A stretch of 64,000 nt of DNA from Poriferisodalis sp965215815 (GCF_965215815.1 NZ_CBDCEO010000012.1:124001-188000); one strand, 5' to 3'; shown: positions 8,540 through 17,562, counted from the stretch's first letter. A program made the numbers and translations. Notes: generated by a model from the letters alone, not told the origin.

Positions 8540-10709
8540 GCGCGTCCGTCGGCGAATGGCCTTCCTGGGCATCGTGATGGTGGGCCTGTTCGGAGCGCTG
8601 TTCACTCGCCTGTGGTACCTGCAGGTGCTCGAGTCGGAACAATTCGCTGTAGCTGCGGAGTCCAACCAAGTCCGCATCATCATCACCCCGCCGACCCGCG
8701 GACGCATCCTCGACCGTCACGGTGTGGTCCTGGCCGACAACATCCGCACCGGCGTCGTCACGATCGACCAGTCGAGTTACACGGCACCTCAGACCGAGGC
8801 GGTGCTGACCGAGCTGGCCGACCTGCTCGATGTGTCGGTCGCCCAGCTCAGCCAGGGCCTTGCCGACCAGCGCACGCACCCGCTCGCGCCCAAGGTGGTG
8901 GCGACGGGCCTCGACGAGGCCGGCCTGCTGCGAGTGGCCGAGCGATCCATTCCCGGAGTCGAGGCCAAATGGGACTGGGTGCGCGTGTACCCGCAGAACG
9001 AGGTCGCTGCGCACATCGTGGGCTACGTCGGAGCGATGTCGGAACGCCAGCACAGGGAGCTGATCGACGACGGCTACCTGCCCTACGAGCGAGTCGGCCG
9101 GGCGGGCATCGAGGGTCTCTTCGAGGCAGAGCTTCATGGCGAGCCGGGCCGCACCAAGCTCGAGGTGGATCGGCGCGACCGCGTGCAGCGGATTTTGGCC
9201 GATGTCCCGCCGGAGCCGGGTCACGACATCGTGCTGTCCATCGACGTCGAGTTGCAGGCTGCAGTTGAGTCGTACTTGCGACAGGGACTGATTGCGGCCC
9301 GCAAGACGGTGAGCGAGGACTCGGGCTTCTTCTACCCGGCACTCACGGGAGCAGCCGTGGTCATGGACGTGCGCAACGGCGACGTGCTCGCGATGGTGTC
9401 GCACCCGACCTACGACCCCAGCTGGATGGTGGAGGGGTTGACCGTGGCGGAGTACCGCTCGGTCTTCGAGAACCCCTATTCGCCGGGAGCGCTCAACAAC
9501 CTTGCAGTTCAGGGCACCTACTCGCCTGGTTCGGTGTTCAAGCCGGTGACGGCGCTTGCCGGGCTCGAGGCGGGTCTCATCTCGCCTCGAGCCTCGTACC
9601 ACGACATCGGGTACTACAGGATTCCCGACGAGCGGGGCTGCACCGGCCGCTGCACCTTCTTCAACTCGGACCGGGCCGCACTGGGGACCCTGGACCTGTC
9701 CGGAGCGCTGACTCGGTCGAGCGACGCCTACTTCTACAAGGTGTCCGATGACCTCTACTGGATCGACGGTCCCGAGCAGTGGGCCATCCAGAACATGGCC
9801 CGATCGCTCGGGTTGGGCGCTCCGACCGGCGTGCAGCTGCCGTTCGAGAAGACGGGCCGCGTGCCTGACGGCGACGTGAAGAAAACCCTGTTCGAGCTGA
9901 GCCCCGAGGCCTATAACCCCTACAACGAGCCGCCGCGCTGGTTCCCGGGTGACAACATCAACACCGGGATCGGCCAGGGGCTGGTGGCGGTGACGCCGAT
10001 GCAGCTCGCCAACGCCTACGCCACTCTCGCCAATGGCGGAACCCGCTTCTCGCCGAACATCGTCGAGGCGGTCGTGTCGCGGGAGGCCGAGACATTCGGC
10101 GAGGCTGTGCTCACCTTCGAGCCGAGGGTGCTCGACGTCGTGGACTTCCCCGAGGGCAGCTCGGTGGTACGGGAAGGGTTGAGCAACGTCACCAACTCCC
10201 GGTTGCGGGGCACTGCCGCCAGGGCGTTCGAGGGCTACGACCACAAGGGGTACCCGGTGTCGGGCAAAACCGGCACGGCGCAGGCGCAGGGTCTGAACGC
10301 AGTGCTGCGGCGCAAGAAGGAGGACACTGCGGTGTTCGTGGCGTGGGCACCCACGCATGACCCTCGCTATGCCGTCGTCGTCGTCATGGAGGAGGCCGGA
10401 TACGGCGGCGAGGCGGCAGCGCCAGTCGCTCGGCGCATCATTGAGGCCGTGCGGGCCTACGAGCAGCGCTGGCCCGAGCCGCAGATTGCGTTCGTGCCGC
10501 CCCAGCCCGAGTGCCCTGAAGTGCCAGAGGCGCTGCGAAGCGATCCGGCGTTCCTGGGCTATGTGCCTGAAGGCTGCCCGTGGGGCGTCCAGCTGCCACG
10601 GGCCAACACGCCCTCTGACGCGGACGGCGACGGCATCCCCGATGTGGACCAGATCGACGGAGCACTCCTGGGCGATCTTCCCCGCCGCAGGGTGGAGGTG
10701 GCGTCATGA
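8532..10709 (+). CDS. mrdA: Penicillin-binding protein 2 (elongation-specific transpeptidase)
   Basis: This class B PBP cross-links new peptidoglycan during side-wall growth, working with RodA. One N-terminal membrane anchor (about residues 11-28) is followed by the pedestal domain, starting with the conserved segment TPPTRGRILDRHGVVLADN. The transpeptidase domain has the SxxK motif S334-VF-K337, an SxD motif at S396-D398 and the KTG motif at K579. The C-terminus carries a Pro/Asp-rich tail of about 80 residues beyond the usual end. The GTG at 8532 was chosen because it gives the normal short cytoplasmic tail. The ORF overlaps mreD and rodA, consistent with one operon. Confidence 0.95.
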   Translation: MDERVRRRMAFLGIVMVGLFGALFTRLWYLQVLESEQFAVAAESNQVRIIITPPTRGRILDRHGVVLADNIRTGVVTIDQSSYTAPQTEAVLTELADLLDVSVAQLSQGLADQRTHPLAPKVVATGLDEAGLLRVAERSIPGVEAKWDWVRVYPQNEVAAHIVGYVGAMSERQHRELIDDGYLPYERVGRAGIEGLFEAELHGEPGRTKLEVDRRDRVQRILADVPPEPGHDIVLSIDVELQAAVESYLRQGLIAARKTVSEDSGFFYPALTGAAVVMDVRNGDVLAMVSHPTYDPSWMVEGLTVAEYRSVFENPYSPGALNNLAVQGTYSPGSVFKPVTALAGLEAGLISPRASYHDIGYYRIPDERGCTGRCTFFNSDRAALGTLDLSGALTRSSDAYFYKVSDDLYWIDGPEQWAIQNMARSLGLGAPTGVQLPFEKTGRVPDGDVKKTLFELSPEAYNPYNEPPRWFPGDNINTGIGQGLVAVTPMQLANAYATLANGGTRFSPNIVEAVVSREAETFGEAVLTFEPRVLDVVDFPEGSSVVREGLSNVTNSRLRGTAARAFEGYDHKGYPVSGKTGTAQAQGLNAVLRRKKEDTAVFVAWAPTHDPRYAVVVVMEEAGYGGEAAAPVARRIIEAVRAYEQRWPEPQIAFVPPQPECPEVPEALRSDPAFLGYVPEGCPWGVQLPRANTPSDADGDGIPDVDQIDGALLGDLPRRRVEVAS

Positions 10710-11875
10710 TCGCGCGTCTGCTGAATCGCACACAGACCCGGCGTGAATTGCGATCTCCGGCCTGGTTCGCCGACTACACGTTGGCGCTGACTGCGGTCGC
10801 AATCGCGTGCCTGGGAATCGCCATGAACTACGCCTCGACGTGGCGAAGCCTCGCCTTCGAAGGCGGCGATCCATGGACCGTGGCGCGCCGTCAGGCGATC
10901 TTCGTGGGGATCGGCATCGTGGTCATGGTCGTCGCCGCCGTCGTCGACTACCGGGCGCTGCGCTTCTACGCGACGCCTGCGTACCTCGCGATCTTGGTCG
11001 CGCTGGGGGCACTCCTGCGCTGGGGGCCGCAGATTCGCAATGCGCGCTCCTGGTTCGAATTGCCGGTGTTCGGATTCCAGGTGCAGCCATCGGAGTTCGC
11101 CAAGCTCATCGTGATCGTGTCACTGGCCGCATTCGTTGCCAGCCACGAGGGCTACCTGCGTTTTGACACGCTGTTCAACGCCGGGCTGCTGCTGGTGGTG
11201 CCGATGGGCCTGATCTACCTGCAGCCCGACCTCGGCACGATGCTGGTCTTCGTGGCTATCGCGATGGGCATGCTGCTCGTTGCGGGCGCGCAGCTGCGGC
11301 ACATCGTCGTCGTCTCGCTGGCCGGCGTCCTAGCTCTCGTGCTGGTATTCAGCATCGACGCGCTCCAGGGGCCTCGGCTGCTGAATGAGACGCAGCGAAA
11401 CCGCCTGACGGCCTTCCTGGATCAAGACTTCGAGCCCTTGGAGGCCTCGTACAACCTGCGGCAGAGCCAGATCGCCATCGGTGCGGGCGGTATCTGGGGT
11501 CAGGGCTGGAAGCAGGGCACGCAGACGAACCTCTCCCTGGTACCCGAGCAGCACAACGACTTCATCTTCACGGCGCTGGGGGAGGAGTTCGGCCTCGTCG
11601 GCGGCTCGCTTCTGCTCGCGCTGTATGCGTACATGTCGGTGCGTATCTGGCAGATAGCCCGCGTCGCCACCGACCCCTTCGGACGACTACTAGTCGTCGG
11701 CGTCCTCTCCATGTTGCTGTTCCAGGTCTTCCAGAACATCGGCATGACGATCGGCATCATGCCGATTACGGGCATCCCCTTGCCGCTCATGAGCCATGGC
11801 GGTTCGGGCACCATCACGGCCTTCGCCGCCGTGGGCATCGTCATCAGCGTCGGATCAAGGCGCTACGCCCTCTAA
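10706..11875 (+). CDS. rodA: Peptidoglycan glycosyltransferase RodA (SEDS family)
   Basis: RodA polymerises lipid II as partner of PBP2. It is a polytopic membrane protein of 389 residues with about ten transmembrane segments. SEDS signatures are visible: FQVQPSEFAKL, YLQPDLGTMLVF, IGAGGIWGQGWKQGTQ, PEQHNDFIFTALGEEFG and, near the end, GIPLPLMSHGGSGT. The ATG start overlaps the mrdA stop by four bases (ATGA). Given its partner PBP2 and the mre genes upstream, RodA is more likely than FtsW. Confidence 0.95.
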   Translation: MIARLLNRTQTRRELRSPAWFADYTLALTAVAIACLGIAMNYASTWRSLAFEGGDPWTVARRQAIFVGIGIVVMVVAAVVDYRALRFYATPAYLAILVALGALLRWGPQIRNARSWFELPVFGFQVQPSEFAKLIVIVSLAAFVASHEGYLRFDTLFNAGLLLVVPMGLIYLQPDLGTMLVFVAIAMGMLLVAGAQLRHIVVVSLAGVLALVLVFSIDALQGPRLLNETQRNRLTAFLDQDFEPLEASYNLRQSQIAIGAGGIWGQGWKQGTQTNLSLVPEQHNDFIFTALGEEFGLVGGSLLLALYAYMSVRIWQIARVATDPFGRLLVVGVLSMLLFQVFQNIGMTIGIMPITGIPLPLMSHGGSGTITAFAAVGIVISVGSRRYAL

Positions 11876-11882
11876 GGGCGTA
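11864..11882 (+). terminator. Stem-loop over the rodA stop codon
   Basis: TACGCCC (11864-11870) can pair with GGGCGTA (11876-11882) around a five-base loop that contains the first bases of the rodA TAA stop. There is no following T-run, so it is a weak candidate for a terminator or an mRNA-end structure separating the mre/rod operon from the radical SAM gene. Confidence 0.35.
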
Positions 11883-11945
11883 CCAGCAGTTACGGCACCC
11901 TCATACGCTTCATCATCCACAGGGGCCGGTAGCGTTGGAGCCGCA

Positions 11946-14012
11946 ATGACAACGCTGTGGCCCCGGCTCGAGCCCCTGCTGCCACGTGTCTCTAAGCCGG
12001 CTCGGTATATCGGCTGCGAGGACGGGATGCAACGACCGACGGTCGGCCCCCATCTCACCTCTTGGCTTCTGGCCTATCCCGATACCTACGAGATCGGCCT
12101 GCCGAACCAAGGCCTTCAGATCCTCTACGAGCTGCTGAACGAGCGTCCGGACTCCAGCGCCGAGCGCACATATGCACCGTGGATCGACCTTGAGGCCGAG
12201 ATGCGAGCCGCCCGGCTCCCGCTGTTCTCGGTCGATACGCATCGAGCCGCAGCCTCCTTCGACATCATCGCCTTCAACCTCTCTGCCGAGCTCGTGTACA
12301 CCAACGTGCTCAACTGCATAGATCTGGCGGGGCTGGAGGTGAGGTCGGCTCGGCGCGGCGACGCCGACCCGCTGATCGGCGCTGGTGGTCATTGCGCATT
12401 CAACCCCGAGCCGATGTCGGATTTTGTGGACTTCTTCGTCATCGGCGAAGGCGAGGAAGTAGTCGGCGAGATCACCGAGGCGGTCGGTGCCTGGAAGCGA
12501 ACCGGCAAGCGTCCCGGCACTCGCACCACGATCCTGCGGGACCTCGCAGGCATTGAGGGTGTGTATGTGCCGGCAATGTACGACGTCACCTATGACGGCC
12601 CAGCGCTCGTCGAGGTCACGCCCAAGTACCCCGACGTGCCGCCGCTCGTTGCCAAGCGCACCGTTGCGGACCTTGGCGAGTGGCCGTATCCCCGCCGTCA
12701 GCTGGTGCCGGTCACCGAAGTCGTCCATGATCGGCTGTCGGTGGAAGTGTTCAGGGGCTGCACCCGGGGGTGCCGTTTCTGCCAGGCGGGCATGATCACC
12801 CGACCAGTGCGAGAACGCCCCGCCGCGCAGGTCCGAGAGATGGTGACAGCAGGCCTCGAGCGCAGTGGATACGACGAGGTCAGCCTGATGTCGTTGTCCA
12901 CGGCGGACTACAGCGGCATCGCCGAGCTGGTCCGGGACACGGTCTCGGCCGGCGTAGTCGGCGCGACGGGCACAGCCGGCGTAGTCGGCGCGACGGGCAC
13001 AGCCGGCGCAGTCGGCGCGACGGGCACAGCCGACGGCAGCGGTTTAGACCCAAGCCGCATCAGCGTCTCGTTGCCGAGCTTGCGAGTCGATGCCTTCACC
13101 GTCGACGTGGCGGCCCAGGTGTCGCGAGCACGCCGCACGGGGCTCACCTTTGCCCCCGAAGCGGGTTCGTGGCGGTTGCGCCAGATCATCAACAAGCTCA
13201 TCACTGAAGAAGACCTGTACAGCGCCGTGCGCTCTGCCTACAGCCAGGGCTGGCACCGCATGAAGCTGTACTTCCTCACGGGTCTGCCTTCGGAGATGGA
13301 CCCTGACACCGAGGCGATCGCCCACCTCGCCGATGCGTGCGCGCGCATCGGGCAGGAGTACAACAAGCGTGCCTCGGTGACGGTGTCACTGGGAGGCTTC
13401 GTGCCGAAGCCCCACACACCGTTCCAGTGGTTCGGGCAGAACCCGCCTGACGAGCTGGCACGCAAGGTACGGCTGGTGCGCTCGGCGTTGGGACGCAACC
13501 GGCGTGTCCAGCTCAAGTGGCACGACCCGGCGGCCTCGGCAGCCGAGGGGATCGCCAGTCGAGGCGACCGGCGCGTGGGCGCGGCGATCGAATACGTCTG
13601 GCGCAAGGGCGGCACATTTCAGGAGTGGAGCGAGCACTTCGACCTTGACCTTTGGGAAGAGGCGATGGCAGCGAGCGGCCTCAGTCTCGACTGGTACGTG
13701 TACCGGCATCGAGGCGAAGACGAAGTGCTGCCCTGGGACCACATCGGTGCCGGCTTGCACAGCGACTTTCTCTGGCAAGACTGGCAGGACGCCCTCGCGG
13801 GCCATGGCCTGCCTGACTGCCGCTGGACCCCGTGCTACGACTGCGGGGCCTGTACTGAATATGGGATCGAGCACATGGTTGCGTCCCCTGTCGCCCCCAA
13901 TGGCGGCAGTCAGGGGACGGGACAGGATCTCGCGACCGGCCATATGGTGCCGGTCGAGCTGCGTCCCCGCCTGCTGGCGGGCGCAGCTGCATCGGCGGGA
14001 GGCGGCGCGTGA
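11946..14012 (+). CDS. B12-binding-domain radical SAM protein (TIGR03960-like)
   Basis: The protein has the radical SAM iron-sulfur motif CxxxCxxC at Cys272, Cys276 and Cys279 (RGCTRGCRFCQAG). Upstream is a cobalamin-binding-like Rossmann region (AYPDTYEIGLPNQGLQILYE). Downstream it has conserved segments such as LTFAPEAGSWRLRQIINK and YFLTGLP, and a cysteine-containing C-terminal segment, CYDCGACTEYG. This architecture, followed by a DUF2344 gene and RNase E/G, is the standard neighbourhood of the TIGR03960 family. The biochemical function is not established; an RNA or cofactor modification role is usually guessed. The ATG at 11946 is preceded by a TTGGAG ribosome binding site and gives 688 residues. 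Residues about 336-362 are a tandem repeat inserted in the radical SAM domain. Confidence 0.85.
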   Translation: MTTLWPRLEPLLPRVSKPARYIGCEDGMQRPTVGPHLTSWLLAYPDTYEIGLPNQGLQILYELLNERPDSSAERTYAPWIDLEAEMRAARLPLFSVDTHRAAASFDIIAFNLSAELVYTNVLNCIDLAGLEVRSARRGDADPLIGAGGHCAFNPEPMSDFVDFFVIGEGEEVVGEITEAVGAWKRTGKRPGTRTTILRDLAGIEGVYVPAMYDVTYDGPALVEVTPKYPDVPPLVAKRTVADLGEWPYPRRQLVPVTEVVHDRLSVEVFRGCTRGCRFCQAGMITRPVRERPAAQVREMVTAGLERSGYDEVSLMSLSTADYSGIAELVRDTVSAGVVGATGTAGVVGATGTAGAVGATGTADGSGLDPSRISVSLPSLRVDAFTVDVAAQVSRARRTGLTFAPEAGSWRLRQIINKLITEEDLYSAVRSAYSQGWHRMKLYFLTGLPSEMDPDTEAIAHLADACARIGQEYNKRASVTVSLGGFVPKPHTPFQWFGQNPPDELARKVRLVRSALGRNRRVQLKWHDPAASAAEGIASRGDRRVGAAIEYVWRKGGTFQEWSEHFDLDLWEEAMAASGLSLDWYVYRHRGEDEVLPWDHIGAGLHSDFLWQDWQDALAGHGLPDCRWTPCYDCGACTEYGIEHMVASPVAPNGGSQGTGQDLATGHMVPVELRPRLLAGAAASAGGGA
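12951..13031 (+). repeat. Three in-frame 27-bp tandem repeats inside the radical SAM gene
   Basis: A 27-base unit beginning GGCGTAGTCGGCGCGACG occurs three times head to tail at 12951-12977, 12978-13004 and 13005-13031. The third copy differs by one base (GCAGTC for GTAGTC). Because 27 is a multiple of three, the repeats encode a nine-residue Gly/Ala/Val/Thr unit (GVVGATGTA) three times and do not break the frame. Confidence 0.9.
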
Positions 14013-14051
14013 TGCGCGGCCCCATTGCTCCGATGCCGAGCCGCAGTGCCG

Positions 14052-14073
14052 CTCCCACCCTCGTGGGTGGGAG
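14052..14073 (+). promoter_or_regulatory. Nine-bp hairpin covering the ribosome binding site of the DUF2344 gene
   Basis: CTCCCACCC (14052-14060) is perfectly complementary to GGGTGGGAG (14065-14073) across the four-base loop TCGT. The 3' arm contains the only purine-rich Shine-Dalgarno-like sequence ahead of the TTG start at 14080. The hairpin could therefore limit initiation unless it is opened, for example by ribosomes finishing the upstream gene. Confidence 0.6.
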
Positions 14074-14079
14074 ACGACA

Positions 14080-14883
14080 TTGAAGCTGCGCGTTCGCTTC
14101 CGCAAAGTCGGCAAGATCCGGTTCATTGGACACCGGGATGTGGCCCGCGTGACTGAGCGCGCCGTGCGCAAGGTCGGATTACCGGTCACCTATAGCCAGG
14201 GCTTCTCGCCTCGCATGAAGTTGAGCTTCGGTTTGGCCTTGCCGACCGGCTACGAGTCCGACGCCGAGTTCTTGGAACTGCCGCTTGCCGCTGACGCGGT
14301 GCGCGACGGCCCCAATGGTCCGGTGATCGTTTGCCGCTCAGGTCCCCATGACCCGTGCGAGCACGAGTCTGAGGTCGCGACGGCGAGCTACTGCACCTTG
14401 GCGAGAGCGCTGACCGAAGCGCTCCCGGTCGGCATGAGCGTGTCGGCCATCGTGCTGACCGACGGCAGCGGACCCTCGCTGCAGGCGGCGGTCCGTTCGT
14501 GCGGCTGGCAATTCGAGATCGCCGGGCTCGAAGCCTTTATGGCAACCAAAGCGGTCGAGGAGTTCCTGGCTTCCGAGACCGTGGTGACCGAACGAGTACA
14601 CAAGGGCAAGACCCTGAGCTCAGACATACGACCAGGCGTTGCCGCACTTCGCGTCGAGGAGTCCTCGGAGCGGGGGGCGGTGCTGTCTGCCGAGCTGTCG
14701 GCGACACCCAGGGTCGTGCGCCCCAGCGAATTGGTGTCAGCGCTCGCGCCGGCACACGAGATGGGCATTGCCCGTAGAACACATCAATGGACGTGTGGCG
14801 CCGCAGGACGAGCCGAACCGGCCGTGCCTGCCCAGTGCGCCCAGAGACACAAGGAATTTCATCAGTGGACGAATCAACGCTGA
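14080..14883 (+). CDS. DUF2344 / TIGR03936 family protein, radical SAM-associated
   Basis: The N-terminus LKLRVRFRKVGKIRFIGHRD followed by GLPVTYSQGFSPRMKLSFGLALPTGYES is diagnostic of DUF2344. The domain often follows, or is fused to, the TIGR03960 radical SAM protein, as here. Its reaction is unknown. The start is taken as the TTG at 14080 because it is the first codon of the conserved domain and lies seven bases after a GGGAG sequence. The 5' region holds a hairpin that could mask this site. The last 50 residues are not conserved-looking, and the end overlaps the RNase E/G start by 19 bases. Length is 267 residues. Confidence 0.82.
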   Translation: MKLRVRFRKVGKIRFIGHRDVARVTERAVRKVGLPVTYSQGFSPRMKLSFGLALPTGYESDAEFLELPLAADAVRDGPNGPVIVCRSGPHDPCEHESEVATASYCTLARALTEALPVGMSVSAIVLTDGSGPSLQAAVRSCGWQFEIAGLEAFMATKAVEEFLASETVVTERVHKGKTLSSDIRPGVAALRVEESSERGAVLSAELSATPRVVRPSELVSALAPAHEMGIARRTHQWTCGAAGRAEPAVPAQCAQRHKEFHQWTNQR

Positions 14884-16850
14884 ACGACACCACCAACAAC
14901 ACAACGAACAACCCGCAGAGCGAGACGTCGAGCGAATCGACAGATACCGCACCCGCTGTTCGCAAGCGTCGCCTCGTCGCGCCCACAAGCGGCGACAAGC
15001 CTGACACACCCGAACCGACCGCAGCTGCTCCAGCACCGCCTGAAGCAGCATCGCGGCCGCAGACCAGGCGCAGGCGGGCGAGTCCGGCTCCCGACAAACC
15101 CAAGGCTGAACCCAACGCCAAGGCCGAGCCCAAGGCGAAGTCTGAGCCCAGGGCCAAGGCGAAGTCTGAGCCCAGGGCCAAGGCGAAGTCTGAGCCCAAG
15201 GCCGAGGCCGAGGCAGTATCGAAAGAAGCGGAATCCGAGCTTGCGAAGCCACTCCCGCCAGGGGTTCCGCCGCCAGCTCGCAAACCCCAGATCGGCGACA
15301 CCCGACCCCCACTTCAGGCTGGCGAGAGCGACGGCACCACAGGGCGGCGCCGACGCCGGCGGGGTGGCCGTGGACGCGGCGGGCGTGGTCGATCCGACCA
15401 GGCCCGCACGCCAACCACCGACAACCGCAACGGCTCCCACGCTCCCGTCGAGGCGATCCTGGCCGATCAGAGCCCCGTCGAGCTCGACGACGAGCAGCTC
15501 TCCGAGCGTCGGGGCCAGTACCGCAACGGCAAGCCGCTCGGCCGCTACCGGATGTGTGTACATGTGGCCGAAGGCGCCACTCACATTTCGGTGCTCGAGG
15601 GCCGGTCGCTCATCGAGTACTACGTGAGCCGCCCTTCCGACGACATTTCCGAGATCTACGGCAACCTCTACCTGGGCCGGGTGCGCCGGGTACTTCCGGG
15701 CATGGAAGCTGCATTCGTCGACATCGGAACGCCCAAGCAAGCCGTTCTCTACCGTGGCGACCTCACCGTCGCCTACGACGACAGCGATGACGATGCCAGC
15801 CCCGAGCGCAAGCGCACCGGCGGGCGCCGAGGCCGCACGGTCGACGGTCCTGCGATCAGCCAGTTGATCCGCAACGGGCAGAAGATCATGTGCCAGGTCA
15901 TCAAGAACCCGATCGGCCACAAGGGCGCCCGTCTCACCACCGAGGTGTCGCTGCCCGGTCGCTTTGTGGTGCTCATTCCTGGCAGCAGCGTCACAGGCAT
16001 CTCTCGTCGCCTGCCAAGCCGCGAGCGGCGGAGGCTGCGCGGTCTGCTGGCCAAGGAAATGCCCGAGGGATATGGCGTGATCCTGCGCACTGCGGCTGAG
16101 AATGTCACTGCGGCCGAAATCCGGCGGGACATCGAGCGTCTCACACGCCAATGGACCCAGATCTCCGAATTGGCGGAGCGGTCCGAGGCCCCGGCGCTGC
16201 TGTTCCGAGAGCCGGAATTGGCGGTTCGCATCATCCGGGAACAGTTCACTGCCGATTTCCGTGAGGTGGTGATCGACGATCCGGTGCTGTTCGAACAGGT
16301 CAAGGGCTACATGGAGGCGGTCGCCGCGCCCTTGATGGATCGCATCCGCTATTACGACCCCGTCGCTGAACGGTTGCCGCTCTTCGAGCGAGTTCATGTA
16401 GCCGAACAGGTGCGCAAGGCCACCGACCGCAAGGTATGGCTGCCCTCGGGAGGGTCGCTGATCATTGAGCACACCGAGGCGTTGACCGTGATCGACGTCA
16501 ATACGGGCCGCAATGTCGGCAGGTCAAGCCTCAACGAAACGTTGTTCCAGAACAATCTCGAAGCCGCTACCGAGATCGCCAAGCAACTACGGCTGCGCGA
16601 CATCGGCGGGATCATCGTCGTGGACTTCGTTGACATGGACGATAAGCGCCAGCGCGAACAACTGATGTCCACGCTGAATGAGGCACTGGCTCGCGACAAG
16701 ACCCGGACCGCGACTGAGCCAATCTCCGACATGGGCATCGTGCAGATGACTCGGATGCGCACCGGCGAGGGACTGCTCGAATCGATGTCAGATCCCTGCG
16801 ACGTGTGCGAGGGGAGGGGCATCCAGTTGCGCGAATCGCTCTTCTCCTGA
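14865..16850 (+). CDS. rne: Ribonuclease E/G family endoribonuclease
   Basis: RNase E/G enzymes cleave single-stranded AU-rich RNA in mRNA decay and rRNA maturation. After about 230 low-complexity residues rich in Ala, Lys, Pro, Glu and Arg comes the S1-like region (about 250-320, MCVHVAEGATHISVLEGRSL, with NLYLGRVRRVLPGMEAAFVDIG). The catalytic core follows with metal-binding Asp544 in VIDVNTGRN and Asp587 in VVDFVDM. The zinc-link CDVCEGRG has Cys645 and Cys648. The GTG at 14865 follows an AAGGA ribosome binding site and overlaps the DUF2344 end. The long tail placed at the N-terminus is the actinobacterial arrangement; E. coli RNase E has its tail at the C-terminus. Length is 661 residues. 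Confidence 0.92.
   Translation: MDESTLNDTTNNTTNNPQSETSSESTDTAPAVRKRRLVAPTSGDKPDTPEPTAAAPAPPEAASRPQTRRRRASPAPDKPKAEPNAKAEPKAKSEPRAKAKSEPRAKAKSEPKAEAEAVSKEAESELAKPLPPGVPPPARKPQIGDTRPPLQAGESDGTTGRRRRRRGGRGRGGRGRSDQARTPTTDNRNGSHAPVEAILADQSPVELDDEQLSERRGQYRNGKPLGRYRMCVHVAEGATHISVLEGRSLIEYYVSRPSDDISEIYGNLYLGRVRRVLPGMEAAFVDIGTPKQAVLYRGDLTVAYDDSDDDASPERKRTGGRRGRTVDGPAISQLIRNGQKIMCQVIKNPIGHKGARLTTEVSLPGRFVVLIPGSSVTGISRRLPSRERRRLRGLLAKEMPEGYGVILRTAAENVTAAEIRRDIERLTRQWTQISELAERSEAPALLFREPELAVRIIREQFTADFREVVIDDPVLFEQVKGYMEAVAAPLMDRIRYYDPVAERLPLFERVHVAEQVRKATDRKVWLPSGGSLIIEHTEALTVIDVNTGRNVGRSSLNETLFQNNLEAATEIAKQLRLRDIGGIIVVDFVDMDDKRQREQLMSTLNEALARDKTRTATEPISDMGIVQMTRMRTGEGLLESMSDPCDVCEGRGIQLRESLFS
15132..15203 (+). 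repeat. Three 24-bp tandem repeats in the N-terminal tail of RNase E/G
   Basis: The unit AAGGCGAAGTCTGAGCCC plus a six-base ending (AGGGCC or AAGGCC) is repeated at 15132-15155, 15156-15179 and 15180-15203. It encodes the octapeptide KAKSEPRA twice and KAKSEPKA once. The segment is charged and probably disordered, so copy number may vary between strains without loss of function. Confidence 0.88.
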
Positions 16851-16908
16851 TTCGTAAAGCGAAATTCATGCGCTGATCGGGTAGCCCCATCGGTATCCTT
16901 CCCAGTCG

Positions 16909-17220
16909 ATGTATGCAGTCATCGCCACCGGCGGCAAGCAGCGCCGCGTTGAGGCCGGCCAACGGCTTGATGTTGAGCTGCTCGCGGTGCCGGCCGGCGA
17001 AGAGGTCACGTTCACGCCAGTCCTCGTTGTCGATGACGGCATGGTGCTGGCGACGCCCGCCGAGCTCGTCGGTGCCTCGGTGAAGGGCCGCGTGGTCGGC
17101 GAGGCCAAGGGCCCGAAGATCGACGGCTTCACCTACAAGAACGCCACCACCAACCGGCGCAGGTGGGGCCACCGGCAGCGCTACAGCACAGTCGAGATCA
17201 CCGCGATCGCGAGGGACTGA
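16909..17220 (+). CDS. rplU: 50S ribosomal protein L21
   Basis: The 103-residue sequence beginning MYAVIATGGKQRRVEAGQRL and containing KGPKIDGFTYKNATTNRRRWGHRQ is L21, a primary 23S rRNA-binding protein of the large subunit. No ribosome binding site is obvious ahead of the ATG. A TATCCT hexamer ends nine bases before it, so transcription could begin almost at the start codon. L27 follows three bases after the stop. Confidence 0.97.
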   Translation: MYAVIATGGKQRRVEAGQRLDVELLAVPAGEEVTFTPVLVVDDGMVLATPAELVGASVKGRVVGEAKGPKIDGFTYKNATTNRRRWGHRQRYSTVEITAIARD

Positions 17221-17223
17221 ACC

Positions 17224-17475
17224 ATGTCGAAGACCAAGGGCGGAGGCTCCACTCGCAACGGGCGCGACTCGGTCGCGAAGCGTCTCGGGGTGAAGGTGTA
17301 CTCGGGACAGACCATCGACGCTGGTGGCATCATCGTGCGCCAGCGGGGCACGAAGTTCCATCCTGGGCAGAATGTGGGTCGCGGCAAGGACGACACGTTG
17401 TTCGCGAAGGCTCCCGGCGTCGTGCGCTTCGGCTATCGCCGGGGCCGCCGGCTGGTCGACGTCGTCACGTCGTAG
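17224..17475 (+). CDS. rpmA: 50S ribosomal protein L27
   Basis: The sequence MSKTKGGGSTRNGRDSVAKRLGVKV and the rest of the 83 residues are L27, whose N-terminus reaches toward the peptidyl transferase centre. The N-terminus begins directly with the mature-type sequence, with no Firmicutes-style cleavable extension. The gene lies between rplU and obg, the usual conserved order. Confidence 0.97.
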   Translation: MSKTKGGGSTRNGRDSVAKRLGVKVYSGQTIDAGGIIVRQRGTKFHPGQNVGRGKDDTLFAKAPGVVRFGYRRGRRLVDVVTS

Positions 17476-17562
17476 CCCTCGTACGTCATCACCCGAACTT
17501 CGAGGCGTCCGCGTGGGCGCTGAGAGGGTCCAGCCGGAATTGCCTGAGACAGGCGAACGCTG

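Noticed and set aside
8502..10358. 618-codon minus-strand frame opposite mrdA
   Set aside because: It lies wholly antisense to the PBP2 gene, has no family signature, and is explained by GC-rich codon bias.
14874..16472. 532-codon minus-strand frame opposite RNase E/G
   Set aside because: It mirrors the repetitive and conserved parts of the sense gene and shows no recognisable protein features.
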